Shown piece after piece: positions 17,062 to 24,789 of a stretch of 64,000 nt of DNA. Each line of letters opens with the position of its first letter. Positions within the stretch are counted from its first letter, which is position 1. The notes beneath the pieces are model-generated. The model was given only the letters and a program-made list of their open reading frames with translations, had not been told where the DNA came from and did not search any database. The DNA is from Halorientalis pallida (lineage in GTDB: Archaea > Halobacteriota > Halobacteria > Halobacteriales > Haloarculaceae). A program made the position numbers and the translations under genes. The DNA lies in the NCBI RefSeq assembly GCF_004118325.1, contig NZ_RDFA01000003.1, forward strand, positions 372,001-436,000, given 5' to 3'.

Positions 17062-17083
17062 CCGACTATAGAGTCGGAGGAGA
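17062..17083 (+). promoter_or_regulatory. Hairpin overlapping the Shine-Dalgarno of sod
   Basis: CCGACT (17062-17067) pairs with AGTCGG (17072-17077) across a 4-nt loop; GGAGGAGA (17076-17083) is the Shine-Dalgarno for ATG 17091 and its first two bases lie in the stem. One of few strong Shine-Dalgarno sites in the window. A role in controlling translation is inferred. Confidence 0.45.
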
Positions 17084-17090
17084 ATTACAT

Positions 17091-17702
17091 ATGCCCGAGA
17101 GATCTAACCCCGAACTGCCACCGCTTCCGTACGACTACGACGCGCTGGAACCGTCGATCAGTGAGCAGGTGCTCGAATGGCACCACGACACCCACCACCA
17201 GGGCTACGTGAACGGCCTCGAAAGTGCCGAGGAGACACTCGCCGAGAACCGTGCGAACGGTGACTTCGGGAGCTCCGCTGCAGCCATGGGGAACGTGACC
17301 CACAACGGCTGTGGCCACTATCTCCACACGCTGTTCTGGGAGAACATGGACCCCAACGGCGGCGGCGAACCCTCGGGAGAACTCGCCGACCGCATCGAGG
17401 AAGACTTCGGCTCGTACGAGGGCTGGAAGGGCGAGTTCGAGGCCGCCGCGTCGGCCGCCGGTGGCTGGGCGCTGCTGGTCTACGACCCCGTCGCGAAGCA
17501 GCTGCGTAACGTCCCGGTCGACAAGCACGACCAGGGCGCGCTCTGGGGTGCCCACCCGATCCTGGCGCTGGACGTCTGGGAGCACTCCTACTACTACGAC
17601 TACGGTCCGGACCGCGGCAGCTTCATCGACGGGTTCTTCGACGTCGTCGACTGGGACAACGTCGCAGAACAGTACGACCACACCGTCTCGAAGCACGAGT
17701 AA
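17091..17702 (+). CDS. sod: Superoxide dismutase [Mn/Fe]
   Basis: 203 aa, full family length. Metal ligands are visible as H in WHHDTHHQGYVN, H in GHYLHTLFW, and D and H in ALDVWEHSYYYDYG. It converts superoxide to oxygen and hydrogen peroxide in the cytoplasm. Similarity to known haloarchaeal Mn-superoxide dismutases is strong through the LPPLPYDYDALEP start and the FFDVVDWD end. The gene has a leadered transcript with a strong Shine-Dalgarno and is followed by a T-rich stretch. It is monocistronic. Confidence 0.97.
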   Translation: MPERSNPELPPLPYDYDALEPSISEQVLEWHHDTHHQGYVNGLESAEETLAENRANGDFGSSAAAMGNVTHNGCGHYLHTLFWENMDPNGGGEPSGELADRIEEDFGSYEGWKGEFEAAASAAGGWALLVYDPVAKQLRNVPVDKHDQGALWGAHPILALDVWEHSYYYDYGPDRGSFIDGFFDVVDWDNVAEQYDHTVSKHE

Positions 17703-17719
17703 GTCGCCAAAACCCACGT

Positions 17720-17728
17720 TTTTCTTTC
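17720..17728 (+). terminator. T-rich terminator-like tract after sod
   Basis: TTTTTCTTT follows the sod stop by 18 nt in otherwise GC-rich DNA, the form of an archaeal oligo-T termination signal. Confidence 0.45.
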
Positions 17729-17777
17729 GAGCGCTCGTTCCGTCAGCGACGGCGTCGCGACGAAGTGGACCCGCGGC

Positions 17778-18962
17778 TCAGTGCAACTCGGACTCGTGGC
17801 GGAGCGTGTCCCCGGTGATCTCGTCGACGTTGCGACAACCCGACAGCCCCATGGTCAGGTCGAATTCGGCGACGAAGTTCCGCAGGTAGGTCTCGACGCC
17901 GTCGGCCCCGTCGACGGCCAGCGAGTAGGCGTAGGGCCGGCCGAGCAACACGGCGTCGGCACCGAGGCCGATCGCTTTGAACGCGTCGGAGGCGCGCCGG
18001 ACCCCACTGTCGAAGGTGATCGGCACTTCGCCGTCGACTTCCTCGGCCACGGCGGGCAGAGCCTCGATAGCGGAGATGGAGCCGTCGACCTGACGGCCGC
18101 CGTGGGTCGAGACGCCGACCCCGTCAGCGCCGTGTTGGATGGCCTTTCGTGCGTCCCGCGGATCGAGCACACCCTTGATGAGAACGGGGAGGTCGGTGTT
18201 GTCGTGGACGAACTGGAGGTCCTCCCAGGTGAGGCTGGAGTCGCCGAAGATGTCGAGGAAGTGCTCGACGGCGGCCGACGGATCTTCCTCGGGCGGCTGC
18301 TCGAGCTGGGCACGGAACTCCGGATCGGAGAAGTAGTTGCCCACGCCTTCGCCCTCGAGGAAGGGGTAGTAGCCGCGCTCGATCAGGCGCTCGCGCCAGC
18401 CGAGGATGGGCGCGTCGACGGTGACGACGATGGCGTCGTAGCCCGCCGCCTCGGCGCGGTCGAGGAAGCTCTTGGCGATGGCGTCGTCCGAGGACCAGTA
18501 GAACTGGAACATCTTCGGGGTGTCACCCAGGGCCTCGGCCACGTCTTCCATGGGTTCCGTCGAGAGGGAACTCAGGACGAGTGGGACGTCCATCTCGGCG
18601 GCCCCTTTGGCGGTGCCGATCTCGGCGGCCTCGTGGAGCAACGACTGCACGCCGAGCGGCGTCAGCGCGATGGGCACGTCGAAGTCGACGCCCGCGATCT
18701 CCGTCGAGAGGTCGCGGGACTCGACGCCCCGGAGCATCCTGGGGACGATCCGCCACGGCGAGAAGTCCTGGTTTCGCTCGAAGGTCTCGTCCGACCCCGC
18801 GCCGCCGTGGACGTAGGCGCGACCCTCGTCGCTCATGGCCGCGTGGGCGGCGTTCCGGAGGTCCTCGTAGGAGACCGGGAAGTCGGTGGTCTCGTTGTCC
18901 AGCATGCCCCGGCGATAGATGTCGTTGACACGGTCGTCGCCGAATCGGTCGGAGTCTGTCAT
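17778..18962 (-). CDS. FMN-dependent alpha-hydroxy-acid oxidizing protein (lactate oxidase/dehydrogenase family)
   Basis: 394 aa. The TIM-barrel FMN enzyme shows LPVLIKGVLDPRDA (FMN-phosphate Lys region), catalytic His in GVSTHGGRQVDG, and FDSGVRRASDAFKAIGLGADAVLLGRPYAY split between phosphate-binding loops. It oxidises L-2-hydroxy acids such as lactate to 2-oxo acids. The family motif is usually SNHGGRQLDG; here Asn is Thr. Start ATG 18962 is supported by a TATA-like site at 18984-18993. No electron-acceptor gene adjoins, so oxidase or dehydrogenase mode is open. It converges on sod. Confidence 0.88.
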   Translation of the reverse strand: MTDSDRFGDDRVNDIYRRGMLDNETTDFPVSYEDLRNAAHAAMSDEGRAYVHGGAGSDETFERNQDFSPWRIVPRMLRGVESRDLSTEIAGVDFDVPIALTPLGVQSLLHEAAEIGTAKGAAEMDVPLVLSSLSTEPMEDVAEALGDTPKMFQFYWSSDDAIAKSFLDRAEAAGYDAIVVTVDAPILGWRERLIERGYYPFLEGEGVGNYFSDPEFRAQLEQPPEEDPSAAVEHFLDIFGDSSLTWEDLQFVHDNTDLPVLIKGVLDPRDARKAIQHGADGVGVSTHGGRQVDGSISAIEALPAVAEEVDGEVPITFDSGVRRASDAFKAIGLGADAVLLGRPYAYSLAVDGADGVETYLRNFVAEFDLTMGLSGCRNVDEITGDTLRHESELH

Positions 18963-19090
18963 ACGCCCCCGAAACAGCGCCGTCTCAATACCAGTTTCGG
19001 CTGCTTGCACGCCGCAGGCCACGGATCGAACCGGCTGGCTCGCCGGCTCGGTTCCGGGAGGTTTACTCCCCTCCGTACGAATCGGCGAGT

Positions 19091-19399
19091 ATGCCTGTTC
19101 CCAAATCGGAATTCGACGATCTGCGATCTCTGGAGTTCCGTGACCCCGAGGAAGTGCTCGACGAGAACGAGATGTACACGGTGTACGAGATTGCTCGCCT
19201 GTTCCAGGGGCTGGAACCGGGGCAGGACCTCGATCCGGCGACCGAGGACATCCTGCTGGACTGGACGATCCCGTGGATGCTCGACAACAGCGAGGCCTTC
19301 GTGTTCGCCGAGCCGGCCGACGACGACGAGCCCGGTCACTACGGACTGGCGACCGCCGGGACCGCCGGCAGCACGGGCGGCGGTACCGGCGAGGAATGA
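19091..19399 (+). CDS. Small conserved haloarchaeal protein (DUF5827-like)
   Basis: 102 aa, acidic, soluble, with a MYTVYEIARLFQGLEPG core and LLDWTIPWML, followed by a Gly/Thr-rich tail. It resembles a haloarchaea-specific family I associate with DUF5827 (from memory). No known function. Its stop overlaps the start of the next gene by 3 nt, so the two are probably translated together, which links it to the P-loop ATPase. Confidence 0.65.
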   Translation: MPVPKSEFDDLRSLEFRDPEEVLDENEMYTVYEIARLFQGLEPGQDLDPATEDILLDWTIPWMLDNSEAFVFAEPADDDEPGHYGLATAGTAGSTGGGTGEE

Positions 19400-20196
19400 A
19401 GCTGCTCGTCGCCGGGTCCGATAGAGTCGACGCCGGCAAGACCACCTTCACTGTCGGCCTGCTCGACCACCTCGACGCGGTGGGGTTCAAGCCCCGCGCC
19501 GGCAACGACCACTGGTTCCACCACGACGACTACCGCCACGCCGTGGAGCAGGGTCGCCTGTTCGGGAAGGACGCGAAGCGTCTCGCCGCGGCCAGTTCCG
19601 CCGACCTCGATCCCGAAGCCATCAACCCGATCCACCGGCTCTGGCGGCCCTCGCCGGGATCGGGCGCGGGGATGCTCGGTCAGACCGACCGGGAGTTCGT
19701 CGTCGACCGGGTGGCCGAGAACTACGTCGTCAACGACACCGTCGAGATCCCGGCGGAAGTGCGGAAGTACCTCCCACTGGACGAGGCCATCCACGTCTCC
19801 TCGCTCCCCGAGTTGAACGAGGTGATGGGGAACCTCCACCTGGTCGCGCTGGACGGCATCGCCCGTCGAATCGAAGAGCGGGAGCGCGCGGTCGTCGAGT
19901 CCTACGGCGACGTGGCCCGGCCACTCCGCGAGTTCGAGCCCGACGCCGTAGCCGTCGTGGAGCCGGCACGCGTGCGGATCTACGAGGGGGAGCGCTTCTC
20001 CAAGGCCTGTTCGATCACCAGCGGCGGTCCCGAGGAGGGCCAACTGGAGGAACGCGTCCCCGCCGTCGTCGACCTCATCGATCCGGTGGACTCGGCGCCG
20101 CTCCCGGCGCTGTCGAGCGAGGAACGCGAGGAGCCGTCCGCGGTCGCGACGGCGTACGAGCCGGGATACGAGGCCCTGTTAGCCGCCCTCTCGTGA
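19396..20196 (+). CDS. P-loop ATPase of haloarchaeal unknown family
   Basis: 266 aa. The N-terminus LLVAGSDRVDAGKTTF is a Walker A in which the first Gly of GxxxxGK is Asp (DRVDAGKT), close to the dethiobiotin-synthetase/MinD-type deviant loops. A central motif GNDHWFHHDDYRHA and GSGAGMLGQTDREFVVDRV appear specific to the family. A nucleotide-binding role is clear; the substrate is not. It is coupled to the preceding small gene by a 3-nt overlap and converges with the histidine kinase, overlapping its 3' end by 18 nt. Confidence 0.7.
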   Translation: MKLLVAGSDRVDAGKTTFTVGLLDHLDAVGFKPRAGNDHWFHHDDYRHAVEQGRLFGKDAKRLAAASSADLDPEAINPIHRLWRPSPGSGAGMLGQTDREFVVDRVAENYVVNDTVEIPAEVRKYLPLDEAIHVSSLPELNEVMGNLHLVALDGIARRIEERERAVVESYGDVARPLREFEPDAVAVVEPARVRIYEGERFSKACSITSGGPEEGQLEERVPAVVDLIDPVDSAPLPALSSEEREEPSAVATAYEPGYEALLAALS

Positions 20197-21351
20197 CTCG
20201 TCGGGGTCCCGCTCAGCCGTCTGGTCGACCACGACGCCCGTGATCTCGAAACGTGCGCCCCGGAACGACTGCCGATCGTCCACCGAGTCGTCGCCCGCCC
20301 CGTTCGCGGGGCCGTCCTCTGCGCTCTCGCTGAGTTCGCTCGACCACCCGTGGGCGTCCACGATGCTCTCGACGATGGCGAGGCCGAGCCCCGACCCGCC
20401 GTCGGTGGTCGAGAACCCGGCTTCGAAGACGCGCTCGCGCTCGTCCGGTGGGAACCCGGGGCCGTCGTCTTCGACGTAGAACCCGTCGTCGGCGACGGTG
20501 CCGACCCGCACGGTTACGTCGCTCTCGCCCTGTTCGACCGCATTTCGATACAGGTTCTCGAACAGCCGTTGCAGTCGGTCCGGGTCGGCACGGAAGCGCA
20601 GGTCGTCTTCGACGACCAGCGACGCGTCGCCGGTGCCGACCATCGTCCAGCAGTCGTCTGCGAGGGTCGACAGTGCGACCGTCTCGGTCTCGGTGACGTG
20701 CTGGCCCTGCCTGGCGACCGTGAGGACGTCGTCGATGAGTCCTGCCATCCGGTCGAGCGCGTCGTCGGCACGTGTGAGGCGTTCGTCGTCCACGTCTGCA
20801 CGGAGGGATTCGAGGTTGAGTTGGGCGACGTTCAACGGGTTCCGGAGGTCGTGGGAGACGATGCCGGCGAAGTCGTCGAGTCGGTCGACTTTGCGCTGGG
20901 TCCGCCGGTGTTCGAGTTCGTGTTCCAGCATCCGCCCGACGAGTTCGGCGAACAGCGTCTCGTCCTCGGAGAACGACTCGCCGCGTGGCTCTTCGGCGGC
21001 GAAACAGACCGTCCCGTACAGGTTGTCTTCGACGGTGATCGTGGTGCCGTAGTAACACCGGAAGCCCTGGTGCTCGAACGCCGGGTCGTCTTCCCAGTCG
21101 CTCGCCAGCGCGTCGTCGACCTCGACCGGGTCCGCCACTCCGATCGTGTGGCGACAGTACGTCATGCCGAGATCGAGGACCAGCCCCGGCGGGTACTCGT
21201 CGTCCGCCGAGTCGGTGCTCACGACGATGCGCCAGTACTCACTTTCCGGGTCGATCCGCGTCAGACGGCCGTAGGTCACCCCGAGGTACGACTCCCCGAG
21301 CGCCAGCGCCTGTTCGGCCTTGGCCTCGAATGGAGCGTCCTGTTGCATCAC
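20179..21351 (-). CDS. GAF-domain histidine kinase
   Basis: 390 aa. A GAF sensor (residues 10-150, ending YGTVCFAAEEPRGESFSEDE) precedes the HisKA box DFAGIVSHDLRNPLNVAQ, the N box LFENLYRNAVEQG, G1 VEDDGPGFPPDE and G2 GSGLGLAIVESI. It is cytoplasmic with no membrane helix. Translation is drawn from GTG 21351 (ATG 21348 adjacent), but the frame is open for about 30 more codons upstream and reads RRRLYEV directly before, the normal beginning of this family, without ATG, GTG or TTG; the true start is therefore uncertain. Two genes upstream lies a HalX regulator that could be its partner. Confidence 0.85.
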   Translation of the reverse strand: MMQQDAPFEAKAEQALALGESYLGVTYGRLTRIDPESEYWRIVVSTDSADDEYPPGLVLDLGMTYCRHTIGVADPVEVDDALASDWEDDPAFEHQGFRCYYGTTITVEDNLYGTVCFAAEEPRGESFSEDETLFAELVGRMLEHELEHRRTQRKVDRLDDFAGIVSHDLRNPLNVAQLNLESLRADVDDERLTRADDALDRMAGLIDDVLTVARQGQHVTETETVALSTLADDCWTMVGTGDASLVVEDDLRFRADPDRLQRLFENLYRNAVEQGESDVTVRVGTVADDGFYVEDDGPGFPPDERERVFEAGFSTTDGGSGLGLAIVESIVDAHGWSSELSESAEDGPANGAGDDSVDDRQSFRGARFEITGVVVDQTAERDPDESREGG

Positions 21352-21485
21352 TTCGTAGAGCCGTCGACGGGCCGCCAGGGCGTCGAGATCGGCCGACCCG
21401 TCCGCATCAGTGGGATCGGTGATACAGCCACGAAAGCGACTGAACGACTAAAATCCTGAGCCGGTATCCGCGCTCGAAAACCGAT

Positions 21486-22064
21486 TCAGCCCATCCGGGC
21501 GGCCTGTGCGGCGAGTTCGACGTCCTGGTAGGGATTGGTGGTGACGCTCGGGCCGTGGCCCGTGTGCATCTCGCCGAGGTCCTCCGGGACGACCGAGCGG
21601 ATCCGGTCGATGCTGTCGATCAGGACGTCACGGTTCCCCTCGGCGAGATCGGTCCGGCCGAACCCCCCGTTGGCGAAGATCAGGTCGCCGGCGAAGAGAG
21701 TGCTGGCGGCCGCCGAGTAGAAACAGAGGTGGTCGTCTTTGTGGCCGGGGGTGTGGAGCGCGCGGTACTCGTGGTCGCCCAGCTGGACCGTCGCCGCGTC
21801 GTCGATGGTGTGGTCGACGCCGGACTGGTCCGTGTCGTAGCCCCACACGTCCACGTCGAACTCGGTGACGATGTCGGGGAGGTTGCCGACGTGGTCGGGG
21901 TGGGTGTGGGTCATCACGAGGGCGTCCACGTCGTCGACGTGCTCGCGGGCCGCGCCGACGACGTCGAACTCGTTACCGGCGTCGACGAGCACCGTGCGGT
22001 CGCCGTCCACGAGGAAGACGTTGCTCGTGAACGCGCGGACGCCGCGTGCGAGGTTGACGATCAT
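21486..22064 (-). CDS. Metallo-beta-lactamase fold hydrolase (glyoxalase II-like)
   Basis: 192 aa. The di-metal motif THTHPDHVGN, His in LHTPGHKDDH, the Asp of FAGDLIF and a late His in MHTGHGP give a complete active site of the glyoxalase II/RNase Z-like superfamily. A thioester or phosphodiester hydrolase is expected, substrate unknown. Start ATG 22064 follows a TATA-like GCAAAAGC about 28 nt away; the longer frame to 22151 is not supported. It is divergent from the response regulator. Confidence 0.82.
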   Translation of the reverse strand: MIVNLARGVRAFTSNVFLVDGDRTVLVDAGNEFDVVGAAREHVDDVDALVMTHTHPDHVGNLPDIVTEFDVDVWGYDTDQSGVDHTIDDAATVQLGDHEYRALHTPGHKDDHLCFYSAAASTLFAGDLIFANGGFGRTDLAEGNRDVLIDSIDRIRSVVPEDLGEMHTGHGPSVTTNPYQDVELAAQAARMG

Positions 22065-22224
22065 ACGCTCAGTACAGCGACCGGCGGCTTTTGCGTGTCG
22101 TTTCGTACTCACACGACCTGACTGGTGTGTGATTCGTGTGAGGAAGCCCACGCGTCGGTATCAGGCGCGAGTATCGACCCACAGGGCTATGTATGAGGAA
22201 TGGTAAAAGCGTACAAGAGCGCAG

Positions 22225-22809
22225 ATGACTGATTCAGCAGCACCTGTCGTGCTCATCGTCGAGGACGAGCCCGACGTCGCCGAGACCTACAACCTCTGGC
22301 TCGCCGAGGACTACCAGGTCCGGATCGCGGGGGACGGTGACGAGGGGCTCGACAAACTCGACGCGGAGGTAGACGTGGTTCTGCTCGACCGGATGATGCC
22401 CGGGCTGTCGGGCGACGAGGTGCTCGAACGTATTCGGGAGCGGGAGTTGGGCTGTCGGGTGGCGATGGTGACGGCCGTCGAACCCGACTTCGACATCCTG
22501 GAGATGGGGTTCGACGCCTATCTCAGTAAGCCGATCAGGAGCGAGGAACTCATCGAGACCGTCGAGAAACTCCTCGAACGATCGACCTACGACCGCCTGC
22601 TCCAGAAGTACTACGCACTGGTCGAAAAGCAGGCCACGCTGGAAACGGCAAAGAGCGGCGCGGAACTGGCAGAGAGCAACGAATACGCACAGTTACAGAA
22701 CCGTATCGCCGACCTGCAGGATGAGCTCTCCCAGACGATGGGCGGTGTCGAGGACGACGCCGACTTCATCACGGCGATTCAGCAGATCGGCGGGAGTGAG
22801 GATACGTAA
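22225..22809 (+). CDS. Response regulator with HalX output domain
   Basis: 194 aa. The receiver domain has the acidic pocket VLIVEDEPDV, phosphoacceptor Asp in VVLLDRMMPGLSG, Thr in AMVTAVEP and Lys in AYLSKPI. Residues about 118-175 form the haloarchaeal HalX helical domain (YDRLLQKYYALVEKQATLE onward). HalX is common in haloarchaeal regulators; no DNA-binding fold is present. Its stop shares one base with the start of the RecA-fold gene, so the two are almost surely one unit. Confidence 0.93.
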   Translation: MTDSAAPVVLIVEDEPDVAETYNLWLAEDYQVRIAGDGDEGLDKLDAEVDVVLLDRMMPGLSGDEVLERIRERELGCRVAMVTAVEPDFDILEMGFDAYLSKPIRSEELIETVEKLLERSTYDRLLQKYYALVEKQATLETAKSGAELAESNEYAQLQNRIADLQDELSQTMGGVEDDADFITAIQQIGGSEDT

Positions 22810-23477
22810 TGTACGACCTATCATCTGTTCTGGAAACTGAGGCAGTGTCGGAGGTCCGCCCGGGAACCAGCATCCTGATCGCCGGCCCGGCGATGACGGG
22901 CAAAGAGAGCCTCGCGATGGAGATCCTGGCCGAGGGCTCACGGAACGGCGACGGCGCGCTGGTCGTCTCGACCGGCGACAGCGCGGAGAACATCGTCGAG
23001 GACTACCGCGACCGTGTCGCCGGCGTCAACAATCTCCAGTTGGGCGTCGTCGACTGCCGCGCGGAGGGCTCGGGCGGCGGCCTCGCCGACGGCGACACCC
23101 CGCCCGGGCTGTACGTCCACAAGGTCTCATCGCCGGGCGACCTGACCGGCATCGGGATCGGGATCACGAAGTGCCTGGAAGCGCTCCACGGCGCGGGGGC
23201 TGAAGAAGGCAGGATGGCCCTGATCTCGCTGTCGACGATGCTCACCTACACGAACCGCGAGACCGTGTTCAAGTTCTGTCACGTCCTCTCCTCGCGGCTG
23301 GACGCCGCGGGCTACATCGGCGTGTTCACCATCGACAGCGGTGCCCACGACGACCAGACCCTGCAGGTCATCAAGCAGGCCTTCGACGGCCTGATCGAAG
23401 TCCGCGACGGCGACGCCGGCCGCGAGGCACGCGTCATGGGGCTGACCGACGGCCCCACGGACTGGTCGGAACTCTAG
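22809..23477 (+). CDS. RecA/KaiC-fold protein with degenerate ATP site
   Basis: 222 aa, RecA-superfamily core resembling the RAD55/KaiC-like signalling ATPases of haloarchaea. The Walker A loop reads GPAMTGKES (residues 26-34), with Glu where Ser/Thr should bind Mg-ATP, and the expected Walker B strand RMALISLSTML has no Asp. It may therefore bind but not hydrolyse nucleotide. It follows the HalX regulator by stop-start overlap and its stop overlaps the convergent cupin gene. A role as output or scaffold partner of the regulator is inferred. Confidence 0.78.
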   Translation: MYDLSSVLETEAVSEVRPGTSILIAGPAMTGKESLAMEILAEGSRNGDGALVVSTGDSAENIVEDYRDRVAGVNNLQLGVVDCRAEGSGGGLADGDTPPGLYVHKVSSPGDLTGIGIGITKCLEALHGAGAEEGRMALISLSTMLTYTNRETVFKFCHVLSSRLDAAGYIGVFTIDSGAHDDQTLQVIKQAFDGLIEVRDGDAGREARVMGLTDGPTDWSEL

Positions 23478-23812
23478 ATCGGCGCGCCGACCAGCACCAG
23501 CCGCGCCAGGTCGTCGCTCTCGTTTCTGATCTGTCGGCGCTGGTCCGGGTCGATCCGGACAGCCTCGTTCTCGCCGAGCGTCACCGTCTCGCCGTCGAAG
23601 TCGACCACGACCTCACCCTCGACCACACAGTACACTTCCTCCTGGCCGTCCTCGCTGTGGTCGTGTGGCTTGCCCTTCGAGCCGGGTTCCAGGCGCATCA
23701 CGGTCAGTCCCAGTTCGTCGGTGTCGAGGGCTTCCTTCAGGAACCACATGCCGCCGTGCTCGTCGTCGATCACGGACTCTACGTCGTCGGTCGAAGCTCT
23801 CTGGTAGGCCAT
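23474..23812 (-). CDS. Cupin domain protein
   Basis: 112 aa single-domain cupin. The first motif KPHDHSEDGQEEVYCVVEG supplies His and Glu metal ligands; the second, NEAVRIDPDQRRQIRN, has lost the usual His. It probably binds a small molecule or metal, function open. Its TAG stop reads through the palindrome CTAG shared with the stop of the RecA-fold gene, so the two genes overlap tail to tail by 4 nt. Confidence 0.85.
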   Translation of the reverse strand: MAYQRASTDDVESVIDDEHGGMWFLKEALDTDELGLTVMRLEPGSKGKPHDHSEDGQEEVYCVVEGEVVVDFDGETVTLGENEAVRIDPDQRRQIRNESDDLARLVLVGAPI

Positions 23813-23907
23813 ACCGACTGTTCGACTGCGAGCGATTTCAATCCGCCGACGGGGTGGGCCGAGTGATCGAAAGGTGACTTTATAATTCTCCGCTCCGGCG
23901 TGGAGGT

Positions 23908-24651
23908 ATGGAGGTCCGCCTACTCGAAGCCACCGAGGACCCTGAGGAACTCGTCTGCAAAGCGGCTCGCAACGACTACATGGCGGAGTTCGTCGGCGAG
24001 ACGCCGTTCGACGAGGTCATGGCGTCGATCGACGGCGAGTCGCTGGAGGACAAACAGGAGACGCTGATCGGCCACCTACTCGATCACGGCCACTTCGGCC
24101 CGTTCGAGCATCCACAGGCCACCTTCGCGGTGAAGGGGATCAGCCGATCCTGTATGGCCCAGATCACCCGTCACAGGCACGTATCATTCGATATCCAGAG
24201 TATGAGGTACGTCTCCTTCGACGAGGTCGACCCCGAGGACGTGCGCGAGGGGGAGATGGTCGTCACCCCGCCGTCGGCGACCGATCCCGACTGGGTGGGC
24301 CGCAACCAGAAAAGCGGTGCAGTAGGCGAGGAGACGGCCGAGAAGCGTGAGGAAGTCTTCCAGGACGCCGTCGCCGACGCCGTCGAGTCCTACCAGGAAC
24401 TGCTCGATCTGGGGATGCCGCCCGAAGACGCCCGGTTCGTGCTGCCCATCGGCACCGAGGTCAACATGGTCATGTCGATGAACGTCCGGATGCTGATGCA
24501 CGTGGCGGACATGCGGGCGGCGGCAGACAGTCAGTGGGAGATCAGACAGATGACGGAGCAGGTCCTTGACTTGGCAGCCGAGTGGTGTCCGATCACTTTC
24601 GAGTACTACGACGAGCACATGAAAAACCGGAAGAACCGGCTGGCCCCCTGA
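23908..24651 (+). CDS. thyX: Flavin-dependent thymidylate synthase ThyX
   Basis: 247 aa. The ThyX motif RHRHVSFDIQSMRY is complete, with HGHFGPFEHPQ ahead of it and the FAD/dUMP region PIGTEVNMVMSMN behind. It methylates dUMP to dTMP using methylene-tetrahydrofolate and reduced FAD. The start at ATG 23908 is fixed by TTTATAAT (23879-23886) 26 nt upstream. Stands alone, as usual in haloarchaea. Confidence 0.96.
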   Translation: MEVRLLEATEDPEELVCKAARNDYMAEFVGETPFDEVMASIDGESLEDKQETLIGHLLDHGHFGPFEHPQATFAVKGISRSCMAQITRHRHVSFDIQSMRYVSFDEVDPEDVREGEMVVTPPSATDPDWVGRNQKSGAVGEETAEKREEVFQDAVADAVESYQELLDLGMPPEDARFVLPIGTEVNMVMSMNVRMLMHVADMRAAADSQWEIRQMTEQVLDLAAEWCPITFEYYDEHMKNRKNRLAP

Positions 24652-24789
24652 AACCGAGCGACGACCAGTCGTCGGCCGCTCCTCGCCGCTAACCACCGGA
24701 GAGCGTCGACCCACCTGACGTGTCGACACCGGCGAACTTGGATCAGACACAGTGTTTTTATGGAGTCCGGGGGTTCTTTCTCCCACTAG

